The notes: a model not told the origin generated them from the sequence alone. A stretch of 64,000 nucleotides of DNA from Arthrobacter ulcerisalmonis (GCF_900609065.1 NZ_UXAU01000035.1:1-64000); one strand, 5' to 3'; shown: positions 1 to 9,093, numbered from the stretch's first letter. Translations and numbers: made by a program.

Positions 1-60
1 CTCAAATACAACACTCCCCCTCCCCCTCCCTCGCGGCGCATACGAGAGCGAGCCTTTTCC

Positions 61-2127
61 ATGCCTTCACTCAGTCGCGCTTCCGACGCGCGTTCCTCCA
101 GATTCAAACGACGTATTGCTACCGTCATATCGCTGCTTGTTGTGGCGTCCGGCATTGCCATCGTGGCTCCGGCCATAGCGGCGGCCGATTCATCCGGAAT
201 CTTCTCCGAGAGCCTGGAGCCCGTGACCCCTGTTGATCCCGACCGAACCACCGTGGAACTTGGGGTGAAATTCTCCAACAGCAACGCTGGCACCGTCAGT
301 GCACTGCAGTTCTTCCGGACTGAGGCTCAGACCGAAGACTACAAAGCCACCTTGTGGTCTGCCAACGGCACTCCCCTGGCCACCACGACCTTCCTAGCAA
401 ATGGCGAAACCGGGTGGCAGACAGCCACTCTCTCCAAGCCCGTCGACATAGCTGCCAATGAGCAATATGTCGCCTCCTACCTGGCCACCCACGGCTCCTA
501 CGCAGTCACCGAAAACGCGTTCACCCGCACCTACCGCAGTAATGGATTCACGGTGCGCAGCAACGGCGGAGTCTTTGCCTATGGCGACGGCGAGTTCCCT
601 ACGTCGAACTACCGCAACTCCAACTACCTGGTGGATGTGGTCTTCAAGCCCTCCGACGCCACCGTTCCGGGGCCGACCACAACGCCGACAGCTACACCGA
701 GCGCCACGCCTACGGCGACGCTGACCGCGACACCAACGGCAACGGCAACGCCCCCCGTGACGCCAACCGCCACCCCAACGGCCACATCTACACCTTCGGC
801 TACCACTACGCCGCGCCCCACCGTCACGGCAACGCCGTCGGCCACCCCCACAGCAACGCCGACTGCAACCCCCACGGCCACCCCACAGCCAACAACGACT
901 CCAACGGCTACTCCCACCCCATCGGCTACACCCACGCCGACCAACCCGAACCCAGGCACCAGTGTGCTGAACCTGCCGCGGATTCCCTGGGAAGGTGGCC
1001 CGGACTACTGGAAGCAGTTCCCCAATGCCAAGGAGTGGACTGACCCGTCGTTCTTCCCCATTGGCATCTGGTTCAACGGCTTCAGCAATAACGCTGAGGT
1101 TCAGTGGGACAAGGACCACGGCATCAACACCTACGCCGGAATGTGGGAAGGTACGGACTTCTCGCTCTTCGAGGACAACGATGTGTACTGGCTGGGCAAC
1201 AAGCTGAACTCCACCTTCAAGGACGATTCACCAAACTGGCCCGGTGTCCTGCTGGACGACGAAGTGGACGGGCGCTTCACCCCGTCCGAGGGCATCAAGC
1301 ACCTTGAGAGCCTGAAGAGTGAGCTGGTGACCGGCCAGGGCAAGTTTGCCTACGCCAACTTCACCCAGCTGGTTATTGGCTCGGATATGTCCATCGCCGA
1401 CCAGGAGCGCTACGTCAACCTGACGGACGCCGTGTCGGTGGACATGTATTGGTACACCATCCCGTTCTGCGACTGGACTCCATACCGCGGCACCCTTTAT
1501 GCCGATCCGGTGGACCAGGCCACGTGCCGGACAGCATCCAGCTACGGCAAGGCCGTCAACGGCATGACCATCCGCGATGCTGCGGACGGCAAGTTGCAGC
1601 CCCGGTGGATGTTCCTGGAGAACCTGAACGGCTTGTCCGGTCAGGCCCACGTTGGCTACATTCAGCCCGGCCAGGTCAAGGGCGCCGCCATGAGCTCCGT
1701 CATCAACGAAGCACGGGGCCTGTTCTGGTTCAATCAGTCCTTCACCGGCGATTGCCAGACCGATGGCGCACTGCGACTCGCCCAAGTGCAGGGCACCAGC
1801 TTCTGCGGCTACCCCCAGATGCAGGCCATGGGTGAGGTCAACAACCTCATCCAGAGCCTGGCCCCTGTCCTCAACACCCAGTCCTACGAGTGGACGTTCG
1901 GACAGCGGCTGGACACCATGTTGAAGGTCAGTAAGGATTCTGCCTACATCTTCGCGATGACAGACGGCACCACCGGCGCGCGGACCTTCACCCTGCCAGC
2001 GGGGATCAAGGGAACCAAGATCGATGTGGTCGGCGAAAACCGGTCCCTGACGGTCACCAACGGTTCGTTCTCTGATAATTTCGCCAACGAGTACACGTAT
2101 CACGTGTACAAGATCGCGATGGGCTAG
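61..2127 (+). CDS. Secreted DUF4082 protein with Thr/Pro linker and glycosidase-like C-terminal domain
   Basis: 688 residues. A basic N-terminus and a hydrophobic stretch (about 18-41, ending AIA-AD) form a Sec-type signal peptide. Residues about 45-198 resemble DUF4082, a beta-rich module often attached to secreted carbohydrate-active proteins (GIFSESLEP, YVASYLATHGSYA). Residues about 200-297 are a low-complexity linker of TPTAT-type repeats, probably glycosylated or wall-spanning. Residues 300-688 form a large domain with patterns suggestive of a TIM-barrel glycosidase (FPIGIWFNGFS, GVLLDDEVDG, VSVDMYWYT), but I cannot assign a glycoside hydrolase family. No clear ribosome binding site precedes the ATG, and the window begins only 60 bases upstream. 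Export is well supported; the enzymatic activity is inferred. Confidence 0.8.
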   Translation: MPSLSRASDARSSRFKRRIATVISLLVVASGIAIVAPAIAAADSSGIFSESLEPVTPVDPDRTTVELGVKFSNSNAGTVSALQFFRTEAQTEDYKATLWSANGTPLATTTFLANGETGWQTATLSKPVDIAANEQYVASYLATHGSYAVTENAFTRTYRSNGFTVRSNGGVFAYGDGEFPTSNYRNSNYLVDVVFKPSDATVPGPTTTPTATPSATPTATLTATPTATATPPVTPTATPTATSTPSATTTPRPTVTATPSATPTATPTATPTATPQPTTTPTATPTPSATPTPTNPNPGTSVLNLPRIPWEGGPDYWKQFPNAKEWTDPSFFPIGIWFNGFSNNAEVQWDKDHGINTYAGMWEGTDFSLFEDNDVYWLGNKLNSTFKDDSPNWPGVLLDDEVDGRFTPSEGIKHLESLKSELVTGQGKFAYANFTQLVIGSDMSIADQERYVNLTDAVSVDMYWYTIPFCDWTPYRGTLYADPVDQATCRTASSYGKAVNGMTIRDAADGKLQPRWMFLENLNGLSGQAHVGYIQPGQVKGAAMSSVINEARGLFWFNQSFTGDCQTDGALRLAQVQGTSFCGYPQMQAMGEVNNLIQSLAPVLNTQSYEWTFGQRLDTMLKVSKDSAYIFAMTDGTTGARTFTLPAGIKGTKIDVVGENRSLTVTNGSFSDNFANEYTYHVYKIAMG

Positions 2128-2140
2128 CCACCAGAGCCAC

Positions 2141-2196
2141 CGCACGTACAGAGGGCCCCTTCCGAGTCTTGAAACTTGGAAGGGGCCCTCTGTGCG
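2141..2196. terminator. Strong bidirectional hairpin terminator
   Basis: Arms ACAGAGGGCCCCTTCC and GGAAGGGGCCCTCTGT pair perfectly around a 14-base loop, and the CGC/GCG bases outside extend the stem. It lies between two convergent genes, the secreted protein and the acyl-CoA dehydrogenase. Confidence 0.8.
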
Positions 2197-2218
2197 TCAG
2201 CCAGGTTTGCCGATCAGG

Positions 2219-3409
2219 TCAGACGATTGTGGAAATACCCGTAATGGCCCGCCCTGTCACCAGCGTGTTGATTTCGTGCGTTCCTTCGTAGGAGTAGACA
2301 GCCTCGGCGTCAGCGAAGATCTTGGCCATGCCGTAGTCCGTCACGATCCCATTGCCGCCCAGGATGTTGCGGCCCGTGGCCACCGTTTCGCGCATCCGCT
2401 GGGTGGTGAAGGCCTTTGCCAGCGCTGACTGTTCGTCCTTGGCCACGCCGGCATCTTCAAGCTGCGACAGCCGGACCATCATGCCCATTGAGCTGACGGT
2501 ATTGCCCAGCATGCTCACCAACTGGCTTTGGACCAATTGGAAGGACGCCAACGGGCGGCCGAACTGTTGCCGCTCCACGGCGTAGCTGCGGGCCACATCG
2601 AAAGCCGCAAGCTGCAGCCCGACTGCCTGCCAGGCAACGCCAAGGCGGGTGACTTTCAGGACTTTGTTGACGTCGCGGAAGCTGTTCGCCTCGGCAAGTT
2701 TGAAGAAGTCGGGTACCACCACATCGGTCAAGGTGATGTCAGCGTTTTGCACAGTCCGCAGCGAGATCTTGTTTTCGATCTTGGTGGCCGCATAGCCGTC
2801 CCAGCTGGTGTCCACCAGGAAGCCCTTGACCTTGTTGTCCGCCACGTCGCGCGCATAGATGACCACCCAGTCTGAGAAGGTCGCATTTCCGATCCAACGC
2901 TTTGCGCCGTTGAGGATCCAGGTGTCGCCGTCGCGCCGTGCCGTGGTGCGCGTTCCACCAGCTACATCGCTGCCACCCAGCGGCTCGGTCAAGCCAAAGG
3001 CCCCGATCTTCTTCATGGCGTAAATATCTGGCAGCCACGCATCTTTTTGTTCCTGCGATGCCAGGGCTTCAATGGATCCGGTGAACAACCCGTCGTGGAC
3101 TCCCATGAAGGTGGAGATTGAGGCGTCCGCCCGAGTTACTTCCGCGTGGACCAAGCCAGCAAAAACATTCGAGTAGCCCTGCCGGCGAACTGGGCTGACC
3201 AGGTCAATGCTGGCGAGCTTGGGAATCAGTTCCATAGGGAACTCGCCGCGGTTCCAGCAGTCAACAGCGATCGGCTTCACTTCGCGGGCCAGGAAATCCC
3301 TGATCTCCGCGAGCCTGTCCTGCTCCTTTTGGCTTAGCAGTTGCTCGAAGGCATAGAAGTCGCCGTCCGCGTAGGGAAGTGACGAGAGATCTGCGGAAGT
3401 GGTGGACAT
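2219..3409 (-). CDS. Acyl-CoA dehydrogenase, glutaryl-CoA dehydrogenase-like
   Basis: 396 residues, a flavoenzyme that oxidises an acyl-CoA at the alpha-beta bond. The family's N-terminal helical, middle beta and C-terminal helical domains are all present. The C-terminal motif YEGTHEIN supplies the catalytic base (Glu375), and the following TLVTGRAITG strongly recalls glutaryl-CoA dehydrogenase (lysine/tryptophan degradation), though substrate cannot be read from sequence alone. The start at MSTTSADL is chosen because GGAGGG lies eight bases upstream; an upstream in-frame start would add 51 unlikely residues. A perfect TetR-type inverted repeat lies about 50 bases upstream, so induction by an acyl-CoA ligand is plausible. 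Confidence 0.9.
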   Translation of the reverse strand: MSTTSADLSSLPYADGDFYAFEQLLSQKEQDRLAEIRDFLAREVKPIAVDCWNRGEFPMELIPKLASIDLVSPVRRQGYSNVFAGLVHAEVTRADASISTFMGVHDGLFTGSIEALASQEQKDAWLPDIYAMKKIGAFGLTEPLGGSDVAGGTRTTARRDGDTWILNGAKRWIGNATFSDWVVIYARDVADNKVKGFLVDTSWDGYAATKIENKISLRTVQNADITLTDVVVPDFFKLAEANSFRDVNKVLKVTRLGVAWQAVGLQLAAFDVARSYAVERQQFGRPLASFQLVQSQLVSMLGNTVSSMGMMVRLSQLEDAGVAKDEQSALAKAFTTQRMRETVATGRNILGGNGIVTDYGMAKIFADAEAVYSYEGTHEINTLVTGRAITGISTIV

Positions 3410-3455
3410 GATGACCCTCCAAGCGTTGACGGGCGCTTCGCAGCCGAAACGCACA

Positions 3456-3477
3456 TAAGTTACTGGACAGTAACTTA
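3456..3477. promoter_or_regulatory. Perfect inverted repeat, probable TetR-family operator
   Basis: Ten-base arms TAAGTTACTG and CAGTAACTTA are separated by GA. The site lies in the promoter region of the acyl-CoA dehydrogenase. The core GTTACT-N4-AGTAAC (3459-3474) recurs at 23495-23510, which suggests one regulator for both loci. The shape fits operators of TetR/FadR-type fatty-acid regulators; the protein is not in this window. Confidence 0.55.
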
Positions 3478-3702
3478 CCGCAGTCCTGCAGATCTGCATA
3501 GGGCGGACGGCGATCGAGATCAGCGGAGAGCGCCAGTACCGCGGGGCAAAAGCGCGAGACATGTCGGACGAATGCGCAGGCTGTGGAGGCCAAGGCGCGA
3601 ACTCTGCCCGCGAGGAACCGAGCTGTGCTCGGTGAAGGCAGCGGCGTCCGAGAATCTGCGGCGGAAGGATGCACTGCGCCGCTGGGTCCCGGGTGTCCGG
3701 GC
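3478..3702. other. Intergenic stretch without a recognised gene
   Basis: Upstream region of the acyl-CoA dehydrogenase. The reading frames that cross it (for example 3261-3707, reverse) are Arg/Pro/Ser-rich shadows with no recognisable domain. I see no RNA gene or repeat here. Confidence 0.5.
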
Positions 3703-3768
3703 CCCATGTAGGTAGCGCTAACTGCAGTTTTGAGGGGTCAAAACTGCAGTTAGCGCTACTTAGTTGGG
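3703..3768. repeat. Long palindrome abutting tRNA 3' end, member 1 of a three-copy family
   Basis: Arms GTAGCGCTAACTGCAGTTTTGA (3712 on) and its exact complement (ending 3759) flank a GGGG loop. The outer flank TTAGTTGGG ends exactly at the base before the tRNA discriminator position, so on the reverse strand the element follows the tRNA directly and probably terminates its transcript. The centre TTTTGAGGGGTCAAAA is shared with 17943-18008 and 37511-37576. Confidence 0.8.
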
Positions 3769-3842
3769 TAGGGCTACTCGGACTTGAACCGAGGACCTTA
3801 GGATTATGAGTCCCGCGCTCTAACCAGCTGAGCTATAGCCCC
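3769..3842 (-). tRNA. tRNA with CAT anticodon (Met, or Ile2)
   Basis: Read on the reverse strand, GGGGCTATAGCTCAGCTGG begins a standard cloverleaf. The anticodon loop is CTCATAA, the T arm is CTCGG-TTCAAGT-CCGAG, the acceptor 3' strand is TAGCCCT and the discriminator is A. CCA is not encoded (CCC follows). A CAT anticodon can be elongator Met or a lysidine-modified Ile2; I cannot decide. The anticodon stem has a possible 27-43 C-A mismatch and the acceptor a G1-U72 pair. Confidence 0.93.
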
Positions 3843-3919
3843 GTGCAACCCAGTCCGAACCGACACGAAACCGAGGCGGACGGAAGGGCTAAAACACTCT
3901 AACAAAGACCCGGCGGAGC

Positions 3920-5116
3920 CTAGACCACTGTGTCGTCGTAGCTTGCGCCCCGGTAGAGGTTTTCAAACGTCTGCAGGGTGCCGGCGATGCTGTGGGGCTC
4001 CACCATCTCCCGGCTTACCCGGCCCATGGCCAAGCGCTGGTCCGCTGGAAGTTCCAGGATTTGGGTGATCTTCTTGGCGAGGTCATCGGCGTCGTTGGGG
4101 ATGAAGAGGTAGCCGTTAACGCCGTCGCGAACCAGGTGCGGCAGTGCCATGGCGTCGGCAAGGACCACCGGAGTGGACGCGGACATCGCCTCCAGCGTGA
4201 CGAGTGACTGCAGTTCGGCGGTTCCCGGCATGCAGAACAGGTCAGCCTTGATGTAGGCCAACCGCAGGTCCTCGTCGCTGGCCAGGCCTAGGAACTTCAC
4301 CCGTGAGCCCAGGCCCAGGCGCTGGACCAGGTCTTCGAGCGCGGCCCGAACCTCGCCGCCACCCACAATCTCGAGGTGCACGTTGAGTTCGGCAGGCGTT
4401 TTGGCGATCGCCCGGATCAGCACATCTACGTGCTTTTCTTCTGCCAACCGGCCGGCAAAGACAACAGTCGGGTGCTGGTGCGGTTCGATCTGCTCGCCTG
4501 GCTGCACCTCATACGCGGCTGAGTCGATGCCATTGGACAGCGGCAGGACTTTCCGAAGGAACGCGTGATCGTGCATGGCCTTGGCGGCAAGCGGCGTGGG
4601 GGTGGTGATGACCTGAGCCTGGCCCATGACCTTGCCCATGTCCCGCCAGGAAACCCGCCCAATCCGGTTCTTCAACCACTGCGGGAACGGCAGGAACGGG
4701 TTGAGGTTCTCCGGCATGAAGTGGTTGGTGGCAACGATCCGGATGCCCCTGCGGACGGCTTCCTCGAGGACTGCCTTGCCGATCATGTAGTGGCTTTGGA
4801 TATGCACCACATCGGGCTGTACCCGGTCGAAGAGCGCGGCGATGTCTTTCCGGATCTCGAAAGGTAGGCAGATGCGGAAGTACTCGTGGGTAAACGCCTT
4901 GCGGGAACGGAGCCGGTGCACGGTGGCTTCGTCCCGAAACTCGGAGAATGGCTTCCCGTTGTCTGCCCGGCCGGCCACCACGTGGACAGTGTGTCCGAGG
5001 GCAGTCATGCCTTTGGCCAGACGGTAGCCGAACTGGGCCGCACCGTTCACGTGGGGCGGGTAGGTGTCCGCGGCGATCAGAATTGTCAGCGGTTGCTGGT
5101 CTGCGGGCGTGGTCAT
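3920..5116 (-). CDS. Glycosyltransferase family 4 (GT-B fold)
   Basis: 398 residues, transferring a sugar from a nucleotide donor, probably to a lipid or envelope glycan at the inner face of the membrane. The N-terminal acceptor domain starts ILIAADTYPPHVNGAA, with GYRLAKGMTALGH, the usual GT4 opening. The C-terminal donor domain has VVFAGRLAEEKHVDVLI, and the GT4 E-x7-E region appears as GTAELQSLVTLEAMSASTPV. The Shine-Dalgarno AGGAG lies eight bases before the ATG. It sits 104 bases downstream of a transporter gene on the same strand. Similar to MgtA/PimB-type mannosyltransferases, but the acceptor is unknown. Confidence 0.88.
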   Translation of the reverse strand: MTTPADQQPLTILIAADTYPPHVNGAAQFGYRLAKGMTALGHTVHVVAGRADNGKPFSEFRDEATVHRLRSRKAFTHEYFRICLPFEIRKDIAALFDRVQPDVVHIQSHYMIGKAVLEEAVRRGIRIVATNHFMPENLNPFLPFPQWLKNRIGRVSWRDMGKVMGQAQVITTPTPLAAKAMHDHAFLRKVLPLSNGIDSAAYEVQPGEQIEPHQHPTVVFAGRLAEEKHVDVLIRAIAKTPAELNVHLEIVGGGEVRAALEDLVQRLGLGSRVKFLGLASDEDLRLAYIKADLFCMPGTAELQSLVTLEAMSASTPVVLADAMALPHLVRDGVNGYLFIPNDADDLAKKITQILELPADQRLAMGRVSREMVEPHSIAGTLQTFENLYRGASYDDTVV

Positions 5117-5220
5117 GGGGAATTCTCCTGATGGTCACGGTGCGGACAGCGGAAGCTGAGCGCACGGTTGGCCGCTGGCAGGGTTGGCGCCGGGCCTCGT
5201 GGGCTAACTGGTTGATCGGT

Positions 5221-6129
5221 TTATCGCGGCGATTTACCCGAAGCTTTGCGCGCTTCTTTCCTGCGCTTGGTGACCTCGGGATGGTGCCGGGAAAGGGCAA
5301 TTACCCCAACGATAGCAAGGCAGGCAGCGGTTCCCATGGCAATCGCCATGACGGCGTGGACGTCCGGGCGCAGTTCGCCCAAGATGACGATGCCAATGGC
5401 AATGCCCACAATGGGGTCGATGACTGTGAGGCCCGCAATCACCAGGTCCGGCGGACCGGCCGAGTAGGCGCTCTGGACGAACCACGAACCGAGCCCACCT
5501 GCGGCGATGATAGCCACCACCGAATACCACTGGACGTTCAGCAGGAACTGCCCGTTGGGATCGAGGAGGTGCTTACCAATGATCCGCGTTAGAACTGCCA
5601 CAAAACCAAAAAGGACGCCGGCGCCCAGAATGAAGATGAATGCGTTCAGTCGATGCCGGAAGACGACGGCGAGGGTACCGAAGATGCCGACCGCCAGGGC
5701 CAGCAACAAGACAATGGTCAACTCGTTTTCCGTGCTGACGTGATGGTTTTCCTGCGTCACCGTCACGGCCAGCAGCACGAACAACGCAGATCCGCTCACA
5801 CATGCAGTGATGGCCACGATGGTGGCCCTGTTGATGGTGAGGTGTTGGTCCCTGGCGTTGACGACAGTGGTGATGACCAGCGCGATCGCGCCGATGGGCT
5901 GGACAACGGTCAACGGCGCCGACACCAACGCCACCGCATTCATCCCCATGCCCACCACCAGGAGGACCAACCCGAAAACCCAGCGCGGGTTGCGCAGCAA
6001 GCGGAGGAAACCGTTCGAGTTCAGTGCAAGCCCACCGGTGTCGGCTTTAACCGCGCTCCCCTGCCGTTGCGCACCAAAGGCGAGGCAAAACGCACCCAGC
6101 ACGGCGAGGACTACCGCCACCCACACCAC
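5221..6129 (-). CDS. DMT-superfamily membrane transporter, NIPA-like
   Basis: About 302 residues with roughly nine or ten hydrophobic helices and a basic C-terminal tail (HHPEVTKRRKEARK). The segment SAPLTVVQPIGAIALVIT resembles the first repeat of NIPA-type (Mg2+ transporter) members of the drug/metabolite transporter superfamily, and GLTVIDPIVGIAIGI the second. The GTG start at 6129 overlaps the upstream gene's TAG stop by one base; a second GTG follows immediately, so the start is uncertain by one codon. Tight linkage to the CDP-alcohol phosphatidyltransferase suggests cotranscription. The substrate is not known. Confidence 0.8.
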   Translation of the reverse strand: MVWVAVVLAVLGAFCLAFGAQRQGSAVKADTGGLALNSNGFLRLLRNPRWVFGLVLLVVGMGMNAVALVSAPLTVVQPIGAIALVITTVVNARDQHLTINRATIVAITACVSGSALFVLLAVTVTQENHHVSTENELTIVLLLALAVGIFGTLAVVFRHRLNAFIFILGAGVLFGFVAVLTRIIGKHLLDPNGQFLLNVQWYSVVAIIAAGGLGSWFVQSAYSAGPPDLVIAGLTVIDPIVGIAIGIVILGELRPDVHAVMAIAMGTAACLAIVGVIALSRHHPEVTKRRKEARKASGKSPR

Positions 6130-6752
6130 TAGGCGGTCCCGCCGTCGTGCGTTGAATGACCGCGGCCCTTACGGAGGATGGCCCAAAAATAGTTATAGGC
6201 AGCGATCCAATGGCCGATCAGGCCCAGCCCCAGGATGATCCAGGCGGCCACAAATAACCCAGACGCGAACCCTACGTCCAGTTTGGAAAGCACCAGCAAC
6301 GGCGTGCCCAGCAGCAGCAAACCCGTCCGGAACTTTCCGACCGAGCTGACGGGCAGGTCCGGGTGGCCGCGGAAAAACACCAGGGTCAGCACCAGCAGCA
6401 CGGCGTCGGGCACCAAAAGCGCGGCCAGATACAACCAATGCACGACGCCGGCAATCACCAGGGTGAGCGCCACGGCGATGAGGGCGAGCCGGTCAGCGAT
6501 GGGGTCCATGACCCGGCCCAGCTTGGACGCTTGGTTGAAGCGCCGGGCCACATAGCCGTCCACCCAGTCGGTACTCGCCATGACCGCCAGGACCACCACG
6601 GCGATACCGTATTCGCGCTCGGCCAGCACCAACCACATGAACAGGGGGACGCCCATGAACCGGAGGACGGTGAGGAAGTTGGGGACCGTAAAGATCAGGT
6701 CGTGATCAATCTGGGGACGGTCAGGATGGGAGCCAGCGCCAATGAGCTTCAT
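6129..6752 (-). CDS. CDP-alcohol phosphatidyltransferase family protein
   Basis: 207 residues, an integral membrane enzyme that transfers a phosphatidyl group from CDP-diacylglycerol to an alcohol. The complete family signature D-G-x2-A-R-x8-G-x3-D-x3-D is visible in VDGYVARRFNQASKLGRVMD followed by PIADRL. Several transmembrane helices follow. The start at MKLIGAGSHP is chosen because a GGGGGG-AA Shine-Dalgarno precedes it; the longer frame adds 23 Arg-rich residues without support. The acceptor (glycerol phosphate, inositol phosphate, phosphatidylglycerol) cannot be fixed, so PgsA, PgsA1 and Cls-like roles remain open. Confidence 0.87.
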   Translation of the reverse strand: MKLIGAGSHPDRPQIDHDLIFTVPNFLTVLRFMGVPLFMWLVLAEREYGIAVVVLAVMASTDWVDGYVARRFNQASKLGRVMDPIADRLALIAVALTLVIAGVVHWLYLAALLVPDAVLLVLTLVFFRGHPDLPVSSVGKFRTGLLLLGTPLLVLSKLDVGFASGLFVAAWIILGLGLIGHWIAAYNYFWAILRKGRGHSTHDGGTA

Positions 6753-6828
6753 AGCGGTTCCCCCCTTTCCGACCGCCCTATGGCGTCTAGTGTCAACGGT
6801 GCGGCGATGGGCCAGGCCCATCGCCGGG

Positions 6829-7680
6829 TCAGTAAGTGCGAATGAGCTTTCGGATCAGGACGGCTAGGGCAGTGCCAGCCACGGCAAGTGCTGCCAGCGG
6901 CTTCCAGCGCTCAGCCAGGTCGGCAGATTCAGCCACCTCTGCAAGCTTGTGGCTGGCCGTTTCGGCCCCCTTTGCTGCGACCTTCTGGCCCTCGCTGACT
7001 TTGTCTTGCGCCACGCTCAGAAGGTACTGGGACTGGGTCTTGACGTCGAGCTGGGTGCCGAGGTCGTCCCGGACGCCGACCAAGTGCTGACGGCGCTGCT
7101 TCAGGCGAGCTGCCAACTCCGGCTCAGAAGCATGCGGGAACTCCTTGCGGTGCTCCTGCTCCTTGACTTCCTTCTCCGCCTTGGCCTTGGCTGCCACCTC
7201 ATCCTTGGCCGCCTTCGCGGCCTTGGCTTCGGGGCTCTTGGGGTCCAGGACGGCCGGGTTGAACGCCGAGCCTTCCTTGGCAATGCCAAGATCGTGTTTG
7301 ATGCCGCGCAGGGTCTCTTCCGGTACCAGCGGCATGGCTTTCTTGAACTTACTCAGCCCAAGGAGCGCGCAGATCCCGGCGATGACCAAGAACGCGGCAG
7401 CAACAAGGAGTGCAGACAACCAGGCAGGCATGATGGTGGCCAGTCCCATGATGGCCGCCACGATCAACGCCACCACCAACATCAGGACGAACACCAGGGC
7501 CACGACAAAGAAGGCAGCGGCGACACCCACCTGGATGCCCTTGCGCTTGAGTTCGACCTTGGCAAACGCGATCTCGTCGTTGAGCTGGCGTGGCGCCAGT
7601 CGTGCCAGGAGCTTCACTGTCCGGGGCAGTGCGGTGAAGCGCAGCCCTGGGCTCGTGGTGCCGCTGTGACGTCCGCTCAT
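6829..7680 (-). CDS. Phage-holin-family (DUF1469-like) membrane protein with charged C-terminal half
   Basis: 283 residues. Residues about 25-130 match the actinobacterial 'phage holin superfamily III' pattern: an amphipathic N-terminus (LNDEIAFAKVELKRKGIQVG) and two hydrophobic hairpin segments. These are usually cellular envelope proteins, not holins. A long Lys/Ala/Glu-rich helical region follows (about 150-250, likely coiled coil), then a last hydrophobic helix and a basic end (LIRKLIRTY). The start MSGRHSGTT is chosen for AAGGCGG upstream. It is divergent from the MFS exporter with 178 bases between. Function unknown. Confidence 0.75.
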   Translation of the reverse strand: MSGRHSGTTSPGLRFTALPRTVKLLARLAPRQLNDEIAFAKVELKRKGIQVGVAAAFFVVALVFVLMLVVALIVAAIMGLATIMPAWLSALLVAAAFLVIAGICALLGLSKFKKAMPLVPEETLRGIKHDLGIAKEGSAFNPAVLDPKSPEAKAAKAAKDEVAAKAKAEKEVKEQEHRKEFPHASEPELAARLKQRRQHLVGVRDDLGTQLDVKTQSQYLLSVAQDKVSEGQKVAAKGAETASHKLAEVAESADLAERWKPLAALAVAGTALAVLIRKLIRTY

Positions 7681-7858
7681 CGGTTCCGCCTTACTGAATG
7701 TGTGATGTGAATCGGCTTCCCTTTGCTCAAGAATCCGCAGGTAAACGGTCCCCGTCCCCAAAACTATCATTCAGGATCCGAGTGAACTCCGGGGCCATGC
7801 CGTGGTGAGCAGGCGAGAAAGTCCAAATACTCTTGAGGCAGGCCTAGGATTGGTGACC

Positions 7859-9082
7859 GTGACCACTCCCGCCAATCCGGGCGATCTGCTGAGCCGCCGC
7901 CGGAAAATCCTGTACATCTTTGTCCTTGGTGCCCTCACGGCGCTGGGACCTTTCACCATTGACCTGTACTTGCCCGCGTTCCCTGCGCTGGAGGCGAGCT
8001 TGGGCGTGTCCGAGGCCCAGGTACAGCTCACCTTGGCCGGCACCACCCTCGGATTTGCACTCGGCCAACTGCTGGTGGGGCCGTTCAGCGACAAATTTGG
8101 CCGCCGGATGCCCTTGATCCTGGCGACCGCGCTGCACATTGCCAGCTCGATTGGCGCTGCCCTGTCCACGGACATCACCACACTGGGTCTCTTCCGGGTC
8201 CTCATGGGCGTTGGTGCTGCAGGTGGCGGCGTAGTGGCCATGGCCATGGTGCGCGATCTCTTCTCCGGCTACGCCATGGTCCGCATGTTTTCCCGAATGG
8301 CCCTGGTCAACGGATTGGCACCGATCCTCGCTCCGGTCATTGGTTCCCAACTTTTGTTGGTCATGGCGTGGCCGGGAATTTTCGTGTTCCTGGCCTGCTA
8401 CGGCTCGTTGGTGATCATTGCCGCCCTGTTCCTTATCCGCGAGACACTACCTGCGGAGAAGCGCAGCCAGGGCAGCCAAACCATCCGCCAACGCTACGGC
8501 GCGCTGTTCAAGGACAGGATTTTCGTTGGCCTACTGATCATTGCCGGTATGAACTTCGGCGGCCTCTTCACCTACCTTTCCGCCTCGCCCTTCCTCTTCC
8601 AGAAAGTTTTCGGGTTCTCGGCGCAGGAGTACGGCCTCATCTTCGGCATCAACTCATTGGGCATCGTGGCTGGCGTCCAGACGAGCGCACGCCTGATCCG
8701 GCGCGTCCCGCCGCAGTGGATCCTTGCCTTCGCCTCGGCGTGGATGTTCCTGATGTCACTGCTCATCGTGCTGTTCGACGTCCTCGGCTTCGGTTTGTGG
8801 GGGGTCCTGGTGCCCTTGTGGTTCTACATCCTGGGGACCGGTTTTATGTTCCCGTGCGTCCAGGTCCTGGCCTTGGCCAGCCACGGCGCCCAGGCCGGCA
8901 CTGCCGCGTCCCTGTTGGGTGCGTCCACCTTCCTCGCCGCCGGGCTCATCTCCCCCGTGGTGGGGTGGTTGGGACTGGAAAGCGCGACGCCGATGGGCGC
9001 CTTGCAGGCGGCCTGCATCCTGGTTGCCATGGCCGCGCTCTGGCTCATCGTGCGGCCCCGCACCGTCCCTGCCATCCAATAG
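7859..9082 (+). CDS. MFS exporter, Bcr/CflA drug-resistance type
   Basis: About 407 residues, twelve predicted membrane helices, proton-driven export of a drug or metabolite. The Bcr/CflA signature is clear: FTIDLYLPAFPAL in helix 1, QLLVGPFSDKFGRRMP in the helix 2-3 loop (MFS motif A) and RVLMGVGAAGGGVVAMAMVRD. The start is uncertain. GTG at 7859 is chosen because AGGA lies nine bases upstream; GTG at 7853 is too close to it and GTG at 7802 has no ribosome binding site. The next small gene begins 11 bases after the stop and its AGGAG overlaps the stop codon, implying coupling. Confidence 0.9.
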   Translation: MTTPANPGDLLSRRRKILYIFVLGALTALGPFTIDLYLPAFPALEASLGVSEAQVQLTLAGTTLGFALGQLLVGPFSDKFGRRMPLILATALHIASSIGAALSTDITTLGLFRVLMGVGAAGGGVVAMAMVRDLFSGYAMVRMFSRMALVNGLAPILAPVIGSQLLLVMAWPGIFVFLACYGSLVIIAALFLIRETLPAEKRSQGSQTIRQRYGALFKDRIFVGLLIIAGMNFGGLFTYLSASPFLFQKVFGFSAQEYGLIFGINSLGIVAGVQTSARLIRRVPPQWILAFASAWMFLMSLLIVLFDVLGFGLWGVLVPLWFYILGTGFMFPCVQVLALASHGAQAGTAASLLGASTFLAAGLISPVVGWLGLESATPMGALQAACILVAMAALWLIVRPRTVPAIQ

Positions 9083-9093
9083 GAGCCGCACCC

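Noticed and set aside
624..959. Reverse-strand reading frame of Gly/Val repeats
   Set aside because: It is the antisense of the Thr/Pro-coding repeats in the secreted protein; no start signal or domain.
660..960. CRISPR-like or tandem-repeat DNA array
   Set aside because: The repeats are three- to six-base Thr/Pro codon runs in frame with the protein, with no spacers.
3261..3707. 148-residue reverse frame upstream of the acyl-CoA dehydrogenase
   Set aside because: Ser/Arg/Pro-rich shadow that overlaps the real gene in another frame; no homology pattern.
6829..7680. Prophage remnant because of the 'holin' family name
   Set aside because: No other phage genes are near; the family is widespread as a cellular membrane protein in actinobacteria.
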